Origin: Paucidesulfovibrio longus DSM 6739
GTDB taxonomy: Bacteria > Desulfobacterota > Desulfovibrionia > Desulfovibrionales > Desulfovibrionaceae
Length of the DNA: 64,000 nt
Direction: 5' to 3'
Assembly: GCF_000420485.1 (NCBI RefSeq)
Contig: NZ_ATVA01000018.1
Location: 158,613-222,612, forward strand
How positions within the stretch are numbered: the first letter of the stretch is position 1; each line of letters begins with the position of its first letter. Both the position numbers and the translations under genes were made by a program. The notes under the pieces are model-generated. The model was not told the origin of the DNA. It saw only the letters and a list, made by a program, of their open reading frames with translations, and did no database searches. Shown one piece after another: positions 1 through 8,379 of this stretch.

Positions 1-1787
1 TGGGCGAGTCCTGCGGCGAGGCGGCCCACCGTGGCCAGCTTCTCGCTGCGCTGCATGGTGGAAAGCATCCGCTTTTCCTGCGTCACCTCGCGGATGTAGA
101 CCACGATGCGGCCCTGCACGTCTTCGGATTCGGCCACGGTCACGGGATAGATGTTGATGGAGAAGGAGCGGTTGTCCGCGGTGCGCGCCTCGCGGGCCTG
201 GGGCTGGCCCTGGAGCATGGTCTCCCGGAGGGGGCAGCTTTCCAGGACGCCGCCCGGCATGAACAGCGGGGCCAGGTCGTGCCGCCGCTGCATCCCGAAC
301 GTGTCGGCCAGGCTGCGCGCGGCCTCGTTGGCCAGGACCACGCCGCAGGCCGCGTCCATGAGCAGCAGCGGGTCGCTGATGCCCTCGAAGACCGCCTGGA
401 GCATGTCCTTCTGGCGCAGCAGGTTGTGGAGCACCGTGAGGTTTTCCATGGCGATGCCGAGCTGCTGGCCGAGGGCCCGGAGCACGTCGCGGTCCTGCTC
501 CTTGAGCACGGTTCCGGCGGGCCAGGTCAGCACGAGCAGGCCCTCGGCCGAGGCATCGCTGGAGGTCACGGGGATGAAGGCGCGGTCCTCGTCGAAACGG
601 GGCTGCGCGTCCATCATGATCGACTTCCAGTTGTCCGGCATCTCCGGCCGCTTGTCGGCCACGGGCCAGGAATAATAGGTGGTCTGGGTCAGCATGCAGG
701 CGAAGCCCGCCTCCAGCGCGCCGAAGCGGCGGCCCACCAGGGGCAGGGCGAAGCGCCAAAGCTCGCGGCGCGAGCTGCTGCGGTTCAGGCCGTCGAGCAG
801 CTGCACGAAGAGGCGCACGTCGGCCCGGCGTTCGTCCGCCTCGTGCTTCAGCTCGCAGGTGCGCTCCTCGACCATCTGCTCCAGGTTGTCGGAATGGGCC
901 TTGAGCTGCTGCTGCACCGAATGCAGATGGTCGCCCAGCTCTTCCATGCCCTGCACGATCTCGTCGATCTCGTCCTCGTTGCCGAGCTTTTCCAGCACGG
1001 TGATCTCGGCCTGGTCCTGGAACAGGGTCTTGAACTTGTCCGTAAGCCGCCGGAGGTTGTGGATCACGAGGCGGTTGAAGAAGAACTGGATGACCGTGAA
1101 GAAGAGCAGCCCGCCCGTGGCATAAAGCCCGACGTAGCCCACCGTGGCTTCGCGGATCTTGGCCACGGCGCGCTCCACGGGCACGCCCACGAGAACGATG
1201 CCGTCGATGGCCCCGGCCTTGTGGCCGAAGCCGCGCTCGCTGCCGTAGCGCTCCAGCAGCTCCGGCGGGGAGTCGGACGGCACGCCGTGGCAGTGCAGGC
1301 AGGAGGACTTGAAGACCACGGGGCGCGCCTTGACGTAGTGTTCCTGCCCGTCGATGCGCCTGCGCCCGGTCCAATATTTCGCGTCCGGGTTTTCGCGGAA
1401 GAACCGCAGCACCTCGCGCTCCTGTCCGGCGACTTCGGACTTGGGATTGCGGGCGTTCTCGGCCACGCGGCGGTAGTGGTATTCCACGTCGTTGACGTTC
1501 AGGCGGTCCATGACCGCGCGCGAGACGTAGGAGGTGCTCATGGCCTCGATGACGAACTGGTCGTCCAGGATCGCGTACATCTTGGGTCGCAGCTTCTCGC
1601 GGACATAGGACTGCACCGCGTCCACCTGGGCCAGCACGAGGTCCGCCTTCTCCTGCACCTGCGTCTCCAGCAGGGAATTGAGATGGAAATAGAGGCTGGC
1701 CGCGAAGAACGCGCCGAGCACGCAGACAATGGCCCCCAGGCCCAAGAGGAATTTGGCCTGGAGCCGCTGGGGGAGAATTCGGGACAT
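1..1787 (-). CDS. Membrane sensor histidine kinase with haem-binding periplasmic domain, 3' end cut off
   Basis: About 595 residues are visible; the C-terminal end lies off the window. A membrane segment near residues 12-32 is followed by a periplasmic domain of the DUF3365/Tll0287-like type carrying a c-type haem motif C-L-H-C-H at about residues 163-167. A second membrane segment (about 212-235) leads into a HAMP-like linker, a GAF-like region (about 295-430) and a PAS domain (about 440-560). The last visible residues, RLAAGLA, are the start of a kinase H-box, so the autophosphorylated His and the ATPase domain lie outside. The ATG at 1787 is preceded by AAGGAG. It diverges from the sigma-54-driven transporter cluster at 2051 and may sense redox state or a gas for it (inference). 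Family assignment is from domain pattern only. Confidence 0.85.
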   Translation of the reverse strand, partial: MSRILPQRLQAKFLLGLGAIVCVLGAFFAASLYFHLNSLLETQVQEKADLVLAQVDAVQSYVREKLRPKMYAILDDQFVIEAMSTSYVSRAVMDRLNVNDVEYHYRRVAENARNPKSEVAGQEREVLRFFRENPDAKYWTGRRRIDGQEHYVKARPVVFKSSCLHCHGVPSDSPPELLERYGSERGFGHKAGAIDGIVLVGVPVERAVAKIREATVGYVGLYATGGLLFFTVIQFFFNRLVIHNLRRLTDKFKTLFQDQAEITVLEKLGNEDEIDEIVQGMEELGDHLHSVQQQLKAHSDNLEQMVEERTCELKHEADERRADVRLFVQLLDGLNRSSSRRELWRFALPLVGRRFGALEAGFACMLTQTTYYSWPVADKRPEMPDNWKSIMMDAQPRFDEDRAFIPVTSSDASAEGLLVLTWPAGTVLKEQDRDVLRALGQQLGIAMENLTVLHNLLRQKDMLQAVFEGISDPLLLMDAACGVVLANEAARSLADTFGMQRRHDLAPLFMPGGVLESCPLRETMLQGQPQAREARTADNRSFSINIYPVTVAESEDVQGRIVVYIREVTQEKRMLSTMQRSEKLATVGRLAAGLA

Positions 1788-1891
1788 GCCGCTCCTTTTC
1801 CCGCGCGTCGCGCGGATCGCTTTCGCCTGGATACGCGAGAAGCGGCGTGCAGCGCAAGGCGGCCCGCAAAGGTGCATACCCGACGACAGGA

Positions 1892-1911
1892 CTGCAAACC
1901 TGGGTTTGCAG
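1892..1911. promoter_or_regulatory. Perfect 9+9 bp palindrome, candidate activator site
   Basis: The arms CTGCAAACC and GGTTTGCAG are perfectly complementary around a TG centre. It lies about 65 bp upstream of the -24 element of the sigma-54 promoter at 1975-1990, the expected position for an enhancer-binding activator. It could equally serve the divergent kinase gene. The binding protein is not identified. Confidence 0.45.
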
Positions 1912-1974
1912 CCGGAGGAAGCGGTGCTGGTGCAATCGCCTTTGTTTTCGGGAGGATGAAGAGTCGTCGAATCC

Positions 1975-1990
1975 TGGCACGCGTCTTGCC
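1975..1990 (+). promoter_or_regulatory. Sigma-54 (-24/-12) promoter
   Basis: TGGCACGCGTCTTGCC matches the RpoN consensus TGGCACG-N4-TTGC exactly, with GG and GC ten bases apart. Transcription would start near 2001, about 50 bp before the transporter ATG at 2051. Confidence 0.8.
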
Positions 1991-2050
1991 TAAACAGCTG
2001 CGTTCGTTGGATCCGCATTTATTCATCAACCCGAAAGAAGGAGAGGAGGT

Positions 2051-3691
2051 ATGGCGCATACCGACGTCAGCCGTCCGAGCAACGTCCCCCTGCTGGTTCT
2101 CAGCGGATTGCTGCTGCTCTACGGAGCGCTCGTTGCATCCGGCGTATTCGAAGGCATGTTCAAGGCACTGCACACGCACAAATCCATCGACATGATGGAA
2201 ATACTCAGCTTCACCTTCGGCGGCATCGGGCTCGCGGTCGCGCTGCTTCGCCAGGGAAGGATGAACAAGCCCCTGAGCAACCTCGACACCTTCGTGCTCG
2301 AGACCATTCCGGGGATCATCTTCATCATGGTTCTGGCCATGGGCATCCGCTGGTTCCTGGAGCCGGTGGTGGACATCGCCAGCAAGGGGCTGGAGCCCGC
2401 CCTGGGCTTCTCCATCTTCCACGTGCTCAACCTCAACTACGTGGTGCTCGGCATCCTCGTGGGCATCGTGATCACCAACAGCTGGGGCATTCCGGCCTTC
2501 GCGGCCTCCGGCGTGAAGACCGCCCGCTTCGTGCTCAAGATGGGCGTCATCCTGCTCGGCGCGCGGTACTCCTTTGCGGAGCTGGCCAAGCTGGGCATGG
2601 TCTCCGTCTGGATGATCGGCTTTTTCGTCCTCGGCACGGTCTTTTTGGTGCTCTTCCTGGGCAAGCTCTTCAAGCAGCCCAAGTCCATGACCGGCGTGCT
2701 CTCCGCGGGCATGGGCGTTTGCGGCGTTTCCGCCACGGTGGCCTGCGCCCCGGTGGTCAAGGCCAAGTGCTCCGAGATGGCCTACACCATCGGCACCATC
2801 CTGGGCTTCGGCATCCTCTGCATGTTCGCCTTCCCGACCATCGGCAAGATCGTGGGCATGAACCCCACGCAGTTCGGCGCCTGGGCCGGAACGGGCATCC
2901 TCAACTCCGCGCAGGTCGCGGCCGCCTGTCTGGCCTTCAACTCCGTGGACATCAAGACCCTGAAGGTCGGCGAGATCTTCAACATCACCCGCGTGCTCTT
3001 CCTGCCCATCATCGTGCTGGTGCTGGCCACGTGGTACGGGCGCAGCGGCGGCCAGAAGCTGACCTTCAAGGAAGTGGTCGTGGACAAGTTCCCGCTCTTC
3101 ATCCTCGGCTTCCTGCTGCTCTTCCTGATGTCCTCCTTCGGCCTCTTCAGCCCGCCGGATCACTACAAGGGCAAGTATCTCGACTTCAGCTACAACAAGC
3201 GCACCGAGATCACCCCCGAGGAGCACGACATGCTGGCCGCGGCCCTGGCCGCCGGCATTCCCGGCCTGAATGAAGAGGAACAGGCCGCCTTCGCCGACCT
3301 CGTCAAGCAGCGCCAGATCGCCGGCGAATTCGACGAGCGCGACGACAAGGTCAAGTTCGACACCACGGCCCGCCACCGCATGAACGCTTTGGAGTCCATG
3401 CTCGCCCGCGACAAGGGCGGCGAGATCACCCTGGGCAAGGACGTCAAGAGCGCCGTGGGCCACGCCATCAAGCAGGTCCACAAGAAGTCCAAGACCATCG
3501 TGACCCTGACCGACGCCATGATCTGGTTCTTCGCCTACGGCCTCATCGGCCTGGGCATGCAGATCACCAAGAAGTCCCTGGCCCAGGCCGGCGGCTGGCC
3601 CCTGGTCATGGGGGCCATCTCCGGAGTGGCCAAGGCCACCCTGTCCTTCATCGTGGTCATGTACTTCGTCAAGGACGTCGTGCTGAAGTAA
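2051..3691 (+). CDS. UPF0324/YeiH-family membrane transporter with inserted hydrophilic domain
   Basis: 546-residue polytopic membrane protein of the family annotated as putative sulfate exporter (YeiH, PF03601). The family signature region SAGMGVCGVSATVA lies near residues 217-230. Typical members have about 340-350 residues and this one is much longer. The extra length is mostly a charged, soluble stretch at about residues 365-483, inserted before the last two membrane segments. The ATG follows a strong GGAGAGGAGGT site. It is first in a cluster with a 59-residue membrane protein, a Usp and two unknown proteins, behind a sigma-54 promoter. The substrate is unproven; sulfate or another sulfur anion is only the family label. 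Confidence 0.85.
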   Translation: MAHTDVSRPSNVPLLVLSGLLLLYGALVASGVFEGMFKALHTHKSIDMMEILSFTFGGIGLAVALLRQGRMNKPLSNLDTFVLETIPGIIFIMVLAMGIRWFLEPVVDIASKGLEPALGFSIFHVLNLNYVVLGILVGIVITNSWGIPAFAASGVKTARFVLKMGVILLGARYSFAELAKLGMVSVWMIGFFVLGTVFLVLFLGKLFKQPKSMTGVLSAGMGVCGVSATVACAPVVKAKCSEMAYTIGTILGFGILCMFAFPTIGKIVGMNPTQFGAWAGTGILNSAQVAAACLAFNSVDIKTLKVGEIFNITRVLFLPIIVLVLATWYGRSGGQKLTFKEVVVDKFPLFILGFLLLFLMSSFGLFSPPDHYKGKYLDFSYNKRTEITPEEHDMLAAALAAGIPGLNEEEQAAFADLVKQRQIAGEFDERDDKVKFDTTARHRMNALESMLARDKGGEITLGKDVKSAVGHAIKQVHKKSKTIVTLTDAMIWFFAYGLIGLGMQITKKSLAQAGGWPLVMGAISGVAKATLSFIVVMYFVKDVVLK

Positions 3692-3701
3692 GGAGAAAGA
3701 T

Positions 3702-3881
3702 ATGGAACCGAACGTCGATACCAATTGCCCTGTCCCTCCGAAGCCCGAAGCGGACCAGCAGGAGAACGAGGAGCGCGCCCTGTCCGTTTTCGCCTCCGAG
3801 CGGAACGAAGACCTCACCGCCCTCGTCCTGGTGCTGATCGTGACCTTCGTGACCCTGCTCTTCACCAAGTGGATGGCCTAG
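3702..3881 (+). CDS. Small single-pass membrane protein (59 aa)
   Basis: Begins 10 bp after the transporter stop with AAGGAG ahead of its ATG. The first ~38 residues are charged and Pro/Glu-rich. Residues ~39-56 form one hydrophobic helix (ALVLVLIVTFVTLLF). It is likely an accessory subunit or partner of the UPF0324 transporter, judged only by position. No family recognised. Confidence 0.7.
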   Translation: MEPNVDTNCPVPPKPEADQQENEERALSVFASERNEDLTALVLVLIVTFVTLLFTKWMA

Positions 3882-3977
3882 GGGACAAGCAAGAGAAGTG
3901 ATTGCGCGGGGGGCGGAGAATCCGTCCCCCGCATTTTCCGGAACACCAGCGGCAGAATATTTCATCGGAGCGAGCGA

Positions 3978-4421
3978 ATGCGGCACATCCTACTGGCCAC
4001 CCACGGAACCCCCGGAGCGCAAAAGGCCGAAGACCTCGCCCTGGAATGGGCCGGGCGCTTCGGCGCGCGGCTGACCGTGCTTTCCGTCATCAACGAGGAC
4101 TGGAAGCACATGACCGGCGACGACTGGCTGAACACGTCCACCTCGCGGAACCGTTTCGCCGAGTATGTCGAAGGCGAGATCGAGAGCGAGATCCAGGCGC
4201 TCTGGAGCCGCCTGAAAGTCAAGCTCGAAGGCGCGGACCCCGCGTTCGTGCGCCGGGTGGGCGTGCCGGAAAACGTGCTCTGCGAGGTGGCCGCCGAGAT
4301 CGACGCGGACCTCATCGTCATGGGCGCGTACCAGAAGAAGCAGGCGCCGGGCTGGCGCGCCCGCTTCGACAACAAGCGCCTGCACCCGCAGTTGCCGTGT
4401 CCCGTGGTGGTGGCGCCGTGA
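3978..4421 (+). CDS. Universal stress protein (UspA family)
   Basis: 147 residues, the usual size of a single Usp domain. It starts with the typical beta strand MRHILLATHG and ends with the family pattern of a nucleotide-loop glycine (IVMGAYQKK) followed by CPVVVAP. It is third gene of the sigma-54 cluster, and its stop overlaps the GTG start of the next gene. It probably binds ATP or acts as a stress-responsive partner of the neighbouring membrane proteins (inference). Two further Usp domains occur within 7.5 kb downstream. Confidence 0.88.
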   Translation: MRHILLATHGTPGAQKAEDLALEWAGRFGARLTVLSVINEDWKHMTGDDWLNTSTSRNRFAEYVEGEIESEIQALWSRLKVKLEGADPAFVRRVGVPENVLCEVAAEIDADLIVMGAYQKKQAPGWRARFDNKRLHPQLPCPVVVAP

Positions 4422-5017
4422 GCACGGCCGCGCGGAATTTCGCGGCGGAGTCCGAAGCCCCGCAGGGACGCCGGGGCGAGTGGATTTCCCTGGAATTGCC
4501 CTGGCGGCAGGGCTTCTGGGAGCGGCTTCAGCCCATGACGCTGCTGCGGCTGAATCCGCACTGGAACATGGAACCCGGCAGCGGCCCGGCCTGGAACGTG
4601 GAAGACGTTCTCGTGGAGGCCCGCATCGTCGCGGATCCTGAAATTTCCGTCCGCGAGGGGGGCTGGACGGCCCGCTTTCCCTCGGCCGGTCTCGTGCTGG
4701 AGGCCGAGTCCCGCGAGGGCGGGGCGAACACGGCCCTGCGCTGGGAGCACGAGCGGAGCCGGGGCGACGCGGGACTGCTTCCGGCCCAGGCCCAGCGCAC
4801 CGTGCAGTATTGGCTGCCGAGCCTGCGCGAATACTACCGGCTCTTCGAGTCGGACGGACTGAAGCATCGGTTCTGGCGTCTGTTCATGGACAAGGTCATG
4901 CTGACCATGAACCCGACCCAGCGGCGCATCTGCTCCTTCATCTTCAAGTTCACGCTGCTGGAGCTGCTGCTGATCGTCGTGGTGCTGACAGCCTATTTCA
5001 ATTTCTTCGCCAAGTAG
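4418..5017 (+). CDS. Unknown protein with C-terminal membrane anchor (199 aa)
   Basis: The GTG start overlaps the Usp stop codon (GTGA), implying translational coupling. The N-terminal ~170 residues are soluble and rich in Trp and Arg. A hydrophobic helix at the extreme C-terminus (FTLLELLLIVVVLTAYF) makes it a tail-anchored protein. No family recognised. Its place between Usp and another small membrane protein suggests a role in the same stress or transport module. Confidence 0.75.
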   Translation: MSTAARNFAAESEAPQGRRGEWISLELPWRQGFWERLQPMTLLRLNPHWNMEPGSGPAWNVEDVLVEARIVADPEISVREGGWTARFPSAGLVLEAESREGGANTALRWEHERSRGDAGLLPAQAQRTVQYWLPSLREYYRLFESDGLKHRFWRLFMDKVMLTMNPTQRRICSFIFKFTLLELLLIVVVLTAYFNFFAK

Positions 5018-5031
5018 TCCAAGGGGGAACA

Positions 5032-5331
5032 ATGAGCCTTCGCAACTGGTTCCGGCATTTCTTCGTGGCAACGGGAGCCTTGTTCTACATCGGCTCCATG
5101 CTCATGCTGCTGTATCAATACATCGGACTGACCCAGGGCTGGCCCGGCCTGTTTTTGCGCGTCGTCTACGACGAGGCCGGGGACTGGTGGCTGGACATCG
5201 ACTGGTCCTCCCCCGTGCTGATCGGATTCTTCTGCGCCATCCTGCTCGGCGCGGCCCTGCACGGCTGGATCCGGCGCGATGACCGCGTGGCCTATCGCGA
5301 GCCCACGGTTCGCAGCCAGCCCGGATTCTAG
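5032..5331 (+). CDS. Small two-helix membrane protein (99 aa)
   Basis: The ATG at 5032 follows AAGGGGGAAC. Two hydrophobic segments (about residues 9-29 and 63-80) flank a Trp/Asp-rich loop containing DWWLDIDWSSP. The C-terminus is basic and polar. Last gene of the cluster begun at 2051, 14 bp after its neighbour. Function unknown. Confidence 0.7.
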   Translation: MSLRNWFRHFFVATGALFYIGSMLMLLYQYIGLTQGWPGLFLRVVYDEAGDWWLDIDWSSPVLIGFFCAILLGAALHGWIRRDDRVAYREPTVRSQPGF

Positions 5332-5361
5332 CTTACACATCGGCGACCCCTTCACTCCGAA

Positions 5362-5403
5362 GGCCCGCACGCTCCTGCCCCCTCTCCGTGGAGCGTGCGG
5401 GCC
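5362..5403. terminator. Long GC-rich hairpin at the end of the transporter cluster
   Basis: A perfect 14-bp stem (GGCCCGCACGCTCC paired with its complement at 5390-5403) closes a 14-nt loop. There is no T-run after it, so it could be a rho-assisted end, an mRNA stabiliser or a leader structure for the gene at 5551. A second imperfect inverted repeat (5429-5459, TTCTCCGGCG with one bulged base opposite) follows directly. Confidence 0.5.
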
Positions 5404-5550
5404 GAATCGGTTCCTTTCCGCTCCTGTTTTCTCCGGCGTGGGATTCTTCGCCGGGAGAATAATGGTTCTTCTCCGCAGAATGTACTATGCTGCATCCGCG
5501 TTCCCCCGCCGGCGTCCGGCCGGAAGGGAGGGGCGCGGAGGGGAATCGCC

Positions 5551-6870
5551 ATGTGGTGCGCGCTTCGGGTGCTGGCGGGAATGCAGACCCTGCCGAGACC
5601 TCTTCAGACCGGAGACGTGATCTGCGGCGTCCGCGTTCACGATCAGATCCACCACGGACCGCCCATGCTCCAGTTTCACGGCAGCGACGGGGCGCGGCCC
5701 TATCTGGTGAGCCAGTTCTACAGCCTGGACACCGGGGCGTTTCTGCGCTGGCAGACCGAGACGCGCCACGCCCTGCTGCCGGAGGTGCCCGGCCTGCTCT
5801 GGCCCTGCATGGAATGGGAGGGCGGCATGATTTCCCCGCGTCCGGGGACGCCGCCCCTGCTGGCCCGCGCCGAGAGCGTGCGCACGCCGGAAACCGCGCT
5901 CCGCGCGGCAAGAGCCCTGGCCCTGCTCTTGGTGCGGCTGCACGCCCTGGGCATGAACCATCTGCGTCTGACCCCCCGCGTCGCCTATTACCGCCCCCGG
6001 CGCGACGAAGCCTACATCGGCTGCTTCAACATCGCCCGGCGACGCGGCTGGGATGATTTCTGGACCGACACGGCCCCGCCCGTGCACGATCCCTCCTGGG
6101 TCGCGCCCGAAGTGCTGCGCGGCAGTCGCGGCGACGAACGTACGGACGTCTTCGGCTTCGGCGCGCTCCTGCATTGGCTGGTCGCGGGGCGGCCCCCATA
6201 CGGTCCTGTCGCGACGTTCTGGCGCGAGATGGTCCGGCCCGGCTTCGGCCCGCGCCTTTGCCCGGCGGAGCCGGGCCAGGCTCCGGAACTGCTGCGGCTG
6301 GCCTCGGCCTGCCTGGCGCCGAATCCGGCGGGCCGCCCGACCATGCTCGAGGCGGCCCAGGTGCTCGGCGTGGACTACGGCGCGCTGCGGAGCGCCACGG
6401 CAGCGTCTTTTCCCGCCTTGCCGGACGAAGCTCCGCCGTCTCCGGGGGAGCGTCCCCTGCGGATCATGGCCTTTGTCGGCGCGGACGAGCGCGCCGCCGA
6501 GGTCTTTCACGCGGCCCGCGAAGCCGTCGAGGAACGTCCCTGCCTCTTTCTCTTCGTGGCCATGATTCCCTCGAACCTGCCCAGCGGGCACCTGGAACGC
6601 TTCAAGGCGCTGCTGTTCACGGAACTGGGGCACGGGCTTCGGGATTGCCGCGGACGCCGCATCCAGTACGGCCTGCGCGTCTTCGACAACGTGATTCCCT
6701 CGCGGGCTGCCGAGGTCATGGTCCGGCGGTATTCGCCGGATCGGATCATCGTGGGCAGGCCCACGTCTCAGCGCGGCCGGATTCGGGGCGGGGTGGTGCC
6801 GCGTCTGGAGCGGCTGGGCGTGCCGTTGGAAGTGGCCGAGGCGCTTCCTGCCAAGTCCGGCGCGGCGTAG
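5551..6870 (+). CDS. Protein-kinase-like (probably catalytically dead) domain fused to a Usp domain
   Basis: 439 residues from the ATG at 5551 (GGAGGGG upstream). Residues ~20-290 follow the Ser/Thr kinase fold order: LHALGMNHLRLTP at ~130-142 in place of the HRDLKP catalytic loop, CFN at 158-160 in place of DFG, then a good APEVLRG (185-191) and TDVFGFGALLHWLVAGRPPYG. The catalytic Asp is replaced by Arg139 and the Mg-binding Asp by Cys158. No clear VAIK lysine is visible. Residues ~303-435 form a Usp-like domain. It probably acts as a nucleotide- or partner-binding signalling scaffold (inference). It lies downstream of, and may belong with, the sigma-54 stress cluster. Confidence 0.75.
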   Translation: MWCALRVLAGMQTLPRPLQTGDVICGVRVHDQIHHGPPMLQFHGSDGARPYLVSQFYSLDTGAFLRWQTETRHALLPEVPGLLWPCMEWEGGMISPRPGTPPLLARAESVRTPETALRAARALALLLVRLHALGMNHLRLTPRVAYYRPRRDEAYIGCFNIARRRGWDDFWTDTAPPVHDPSWVAPEVLRGSRGDERTDVFGFGALLHWLVAGRPPYGPVATFWREMVRPGFGPRLCPAEPGQAPELLRLASACLAPNPAGRPTMLEAAQVLGVDYGALRSATAASFPALPDEAPPSPGERPLRIMAFVGADERAAEVFHAAREAVEERPCLFLFVAMIPSNLPSGHLERFKALLFTELGHGLRDCRGRRIQYGLRVFDNVIPSRAAEVMVRRYSPDRIIVGRPTSQRGRIRGGVVPRLERLGVPLEVAEALPAKSGAA

Positions 6871-6883
6871 CGGGCTGCGGCTT

Positions 6884-7690
6884 TTAGGGGGCCTGGGGCA
6901 GCCAGCGCTGGAGAATGCGCTCGTAGTCCGGTCCGGACTTGAGCTTCAGCAATGCCTCATCGAAGCGCTTGACCAGCTCCGGGGAAACGCTTTTCCGGCT
7001 GAAGATGGGGTAGAGCGTGCTGGGGGCGATGGGTTCGGGCAGAAGCCGGAGCTTGTCGGCGAGTCCGAGCTTGTCCACGAGATAGGCCCCGTTGTAGCGG
7101 TCGCAAACCAGCGCGTCGATGCGGCCCAGGGCGATCCTGCGAAAATTGAGCTCGTCCGTGGCCACGGGGTCGTTCTGGGGGGAGCGGGCCAGGAATTCCC
7201 GCATTTTCCGAGGGTAGGAATAGCCCCTGACCGTGCCCATCTCAACATCCTTCAGGTCGTCCAGGGACTCGGCCTTGCGCAGGTCCGCCCTGTCCGTGCG
7301 GACATAGACGACCCAGGCGGATTCCACGAGGGGTTCGTCCGGATATCGCGCCCAGTCCAGGCGTTCGGGGCGGTAGTCCGCGGAAAAGAGCACGTCCAGA
7401 TCGCCGTCGTGCAGCAGGCTCAGCCCCCTGTTCCAGGGATATTCCGTGATGGATTCCACGCACTGGCCGATGTCGTCGAGCACGCGGAGCACGATGTCCG
7501 TGGAAATACCCAGAGGGTTTTCCTTGCTGGTGAATTCGTAGGGCGGCCAGTCGTCCATGCCGAGCCGCAGACAAGGATCCCCTCCGGACGCGGCCTGCGG
7601 GAGGCAGGCCAGGGGGAGAAGAACGGACAGCAGGACGAGGACGGCCCGCAAACGGCCTTTGGACAGGATTCCCATCCAAGCAGTGTACAT
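6884..7690 (-). CDS. Periplasmic solute-binding protein, amino-acid ABC type (family 3-like)
   Basis: 268 residues with an N-terminal signal peptide (basic start, then VLVLLSVLLPLAC). The mature protein begins near the Ala-Ser-Gly-Gly stretch. CLRLGMDDWPPYEF and LDVLFSADYRPERL are typical of the SBP_bac_3 fold. There is no permease or ATPase gene nearby, so it may be an orphan binding protein or a sensory input. ATG at 7690 is used here; a second ATG at 7675 is possible. It converges on the pseudokinase gene with a 13-bp gap. Confidence 0.8.
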   Translation of the reverse strand: MYTAWMGILSKGRLRAVLVLLSVLLPLACLPQAASGGDPCLRLGMDDWPPYEFTSKENPLGISTDIVLRVLDDIGQCVESITEYPWNRGLSLLHDGDLDVLFSADYRPERLDWARYPDEPLVESAWVVYVRTDRADLRKAESLDDLKDVEMGTVRGYSYPRKMREFLARSPQNDPVATDELNFRRIALGRIDALVCDRYNGAYLVDKLGLADKLRLLPEPIAPSTLYPIFSRKSVSPELVKRFDEALLKLKSGPDYERILQRWLPQAP

Positions 7691-7753
7691 TCGAGGCGCG
7701 CATCTGCCAAGCCGGAAGAGAGCTTGAATGTTATTATGAGGGGGGCGTCCGGC

Positions 7754-8149
7754 TCAGTCCCAGAAAGACGTGTCGGCCACCTGAAGGGCCGCGGAACCGC
7801 AATCGGGGCAGGGTAGGGTGGAAATCTCCTCAGGATCGGAGACGTTGTCGAGCGCGGCGCCGCAGCCGTCGCAGTGGTATCGGGACTGCCAACCGTCGTT
7901 TCGCCCGTAGAGCAGGCTGACCTGCATGCGTTCGAAGAGCCGACCGCAGGCCGGGCAGCGCATCAGCCGCAGTTCGAAGTCCTCGGCACTGTCCGGATGG
8001 TGGTCCAGGATCTCCAGGATGCGGATGCGCTGATCCTCCGGCACGAGGTCGAGAGCGTTGCGCAGCCGGGTCATGGCCGACCCGGTTCCGAGCCGGAAGC
8101 CTTCTTCCCAGCCGCAGGCGCCGCAGTGGATGTCGATGCTGATGCCCAT
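7754..8149 (-). CDS. Zinc-ribbon protein of unknown function
   Basis: 131 residues from the ATG at 8149, chosen because AAGGA precedes it; the open frame extends to 8233. Three or four Cys pairs are seen: CGAC near the N-terminus, CPAC in the middle, CDGC, and CPDC near the C-terminus, a pattern of paired zinc knuckles. The centre is helical and Leu/Asp-rich. A TTGACA box on the minus strand at 8228-8233 may be its -35 element. No named family recognised. Confidence 0.65.
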   Translation of the reverse strand: MGISIDIHCGACGWEEGFRLGTGSAMTRLRNALDLVPEDQRIRILEILDHHPDSAEDFELRLMRCPACGRLFERMQVSLLYGRNDGWQSRYHCDGCGAALDNVSDPEEISTLPCPDCGSAALQVADTSFWD

Positions 8150-8379
8150 TGGCTTCCTTGTCCCATCATGCCGCATGGCCGTCCATGAAATGGAGTACGC
8201 TATACCTACAGTCGAAAGATGTTGAAATGTCAAGCAAGACGGGCTTGAGTCGAGCTGCGGTATTGTTTTGGTAAGTATGGCACGAATAAGTTGGTACTTG
8301 TACGAATGGCATCAAAAAGGATAAGAGCCTGGAGAGATTCCAAAGAATCCGAAACCACAAACAAGTTGGAGGAAATGCC

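Noticed and set aside
1538..3868. 776-codon minus-strand ORF over the transporter
   Set aside because: It is antisense to a clear membrane transporter and composed of His/Gly/Glu-rich shadow sequence.
8276..8292. TGGCACG sequence upstream of the flavoprotein as a sigma-54 site
   Set aside because: The -12 GC is missing at the required ten-base spacing.
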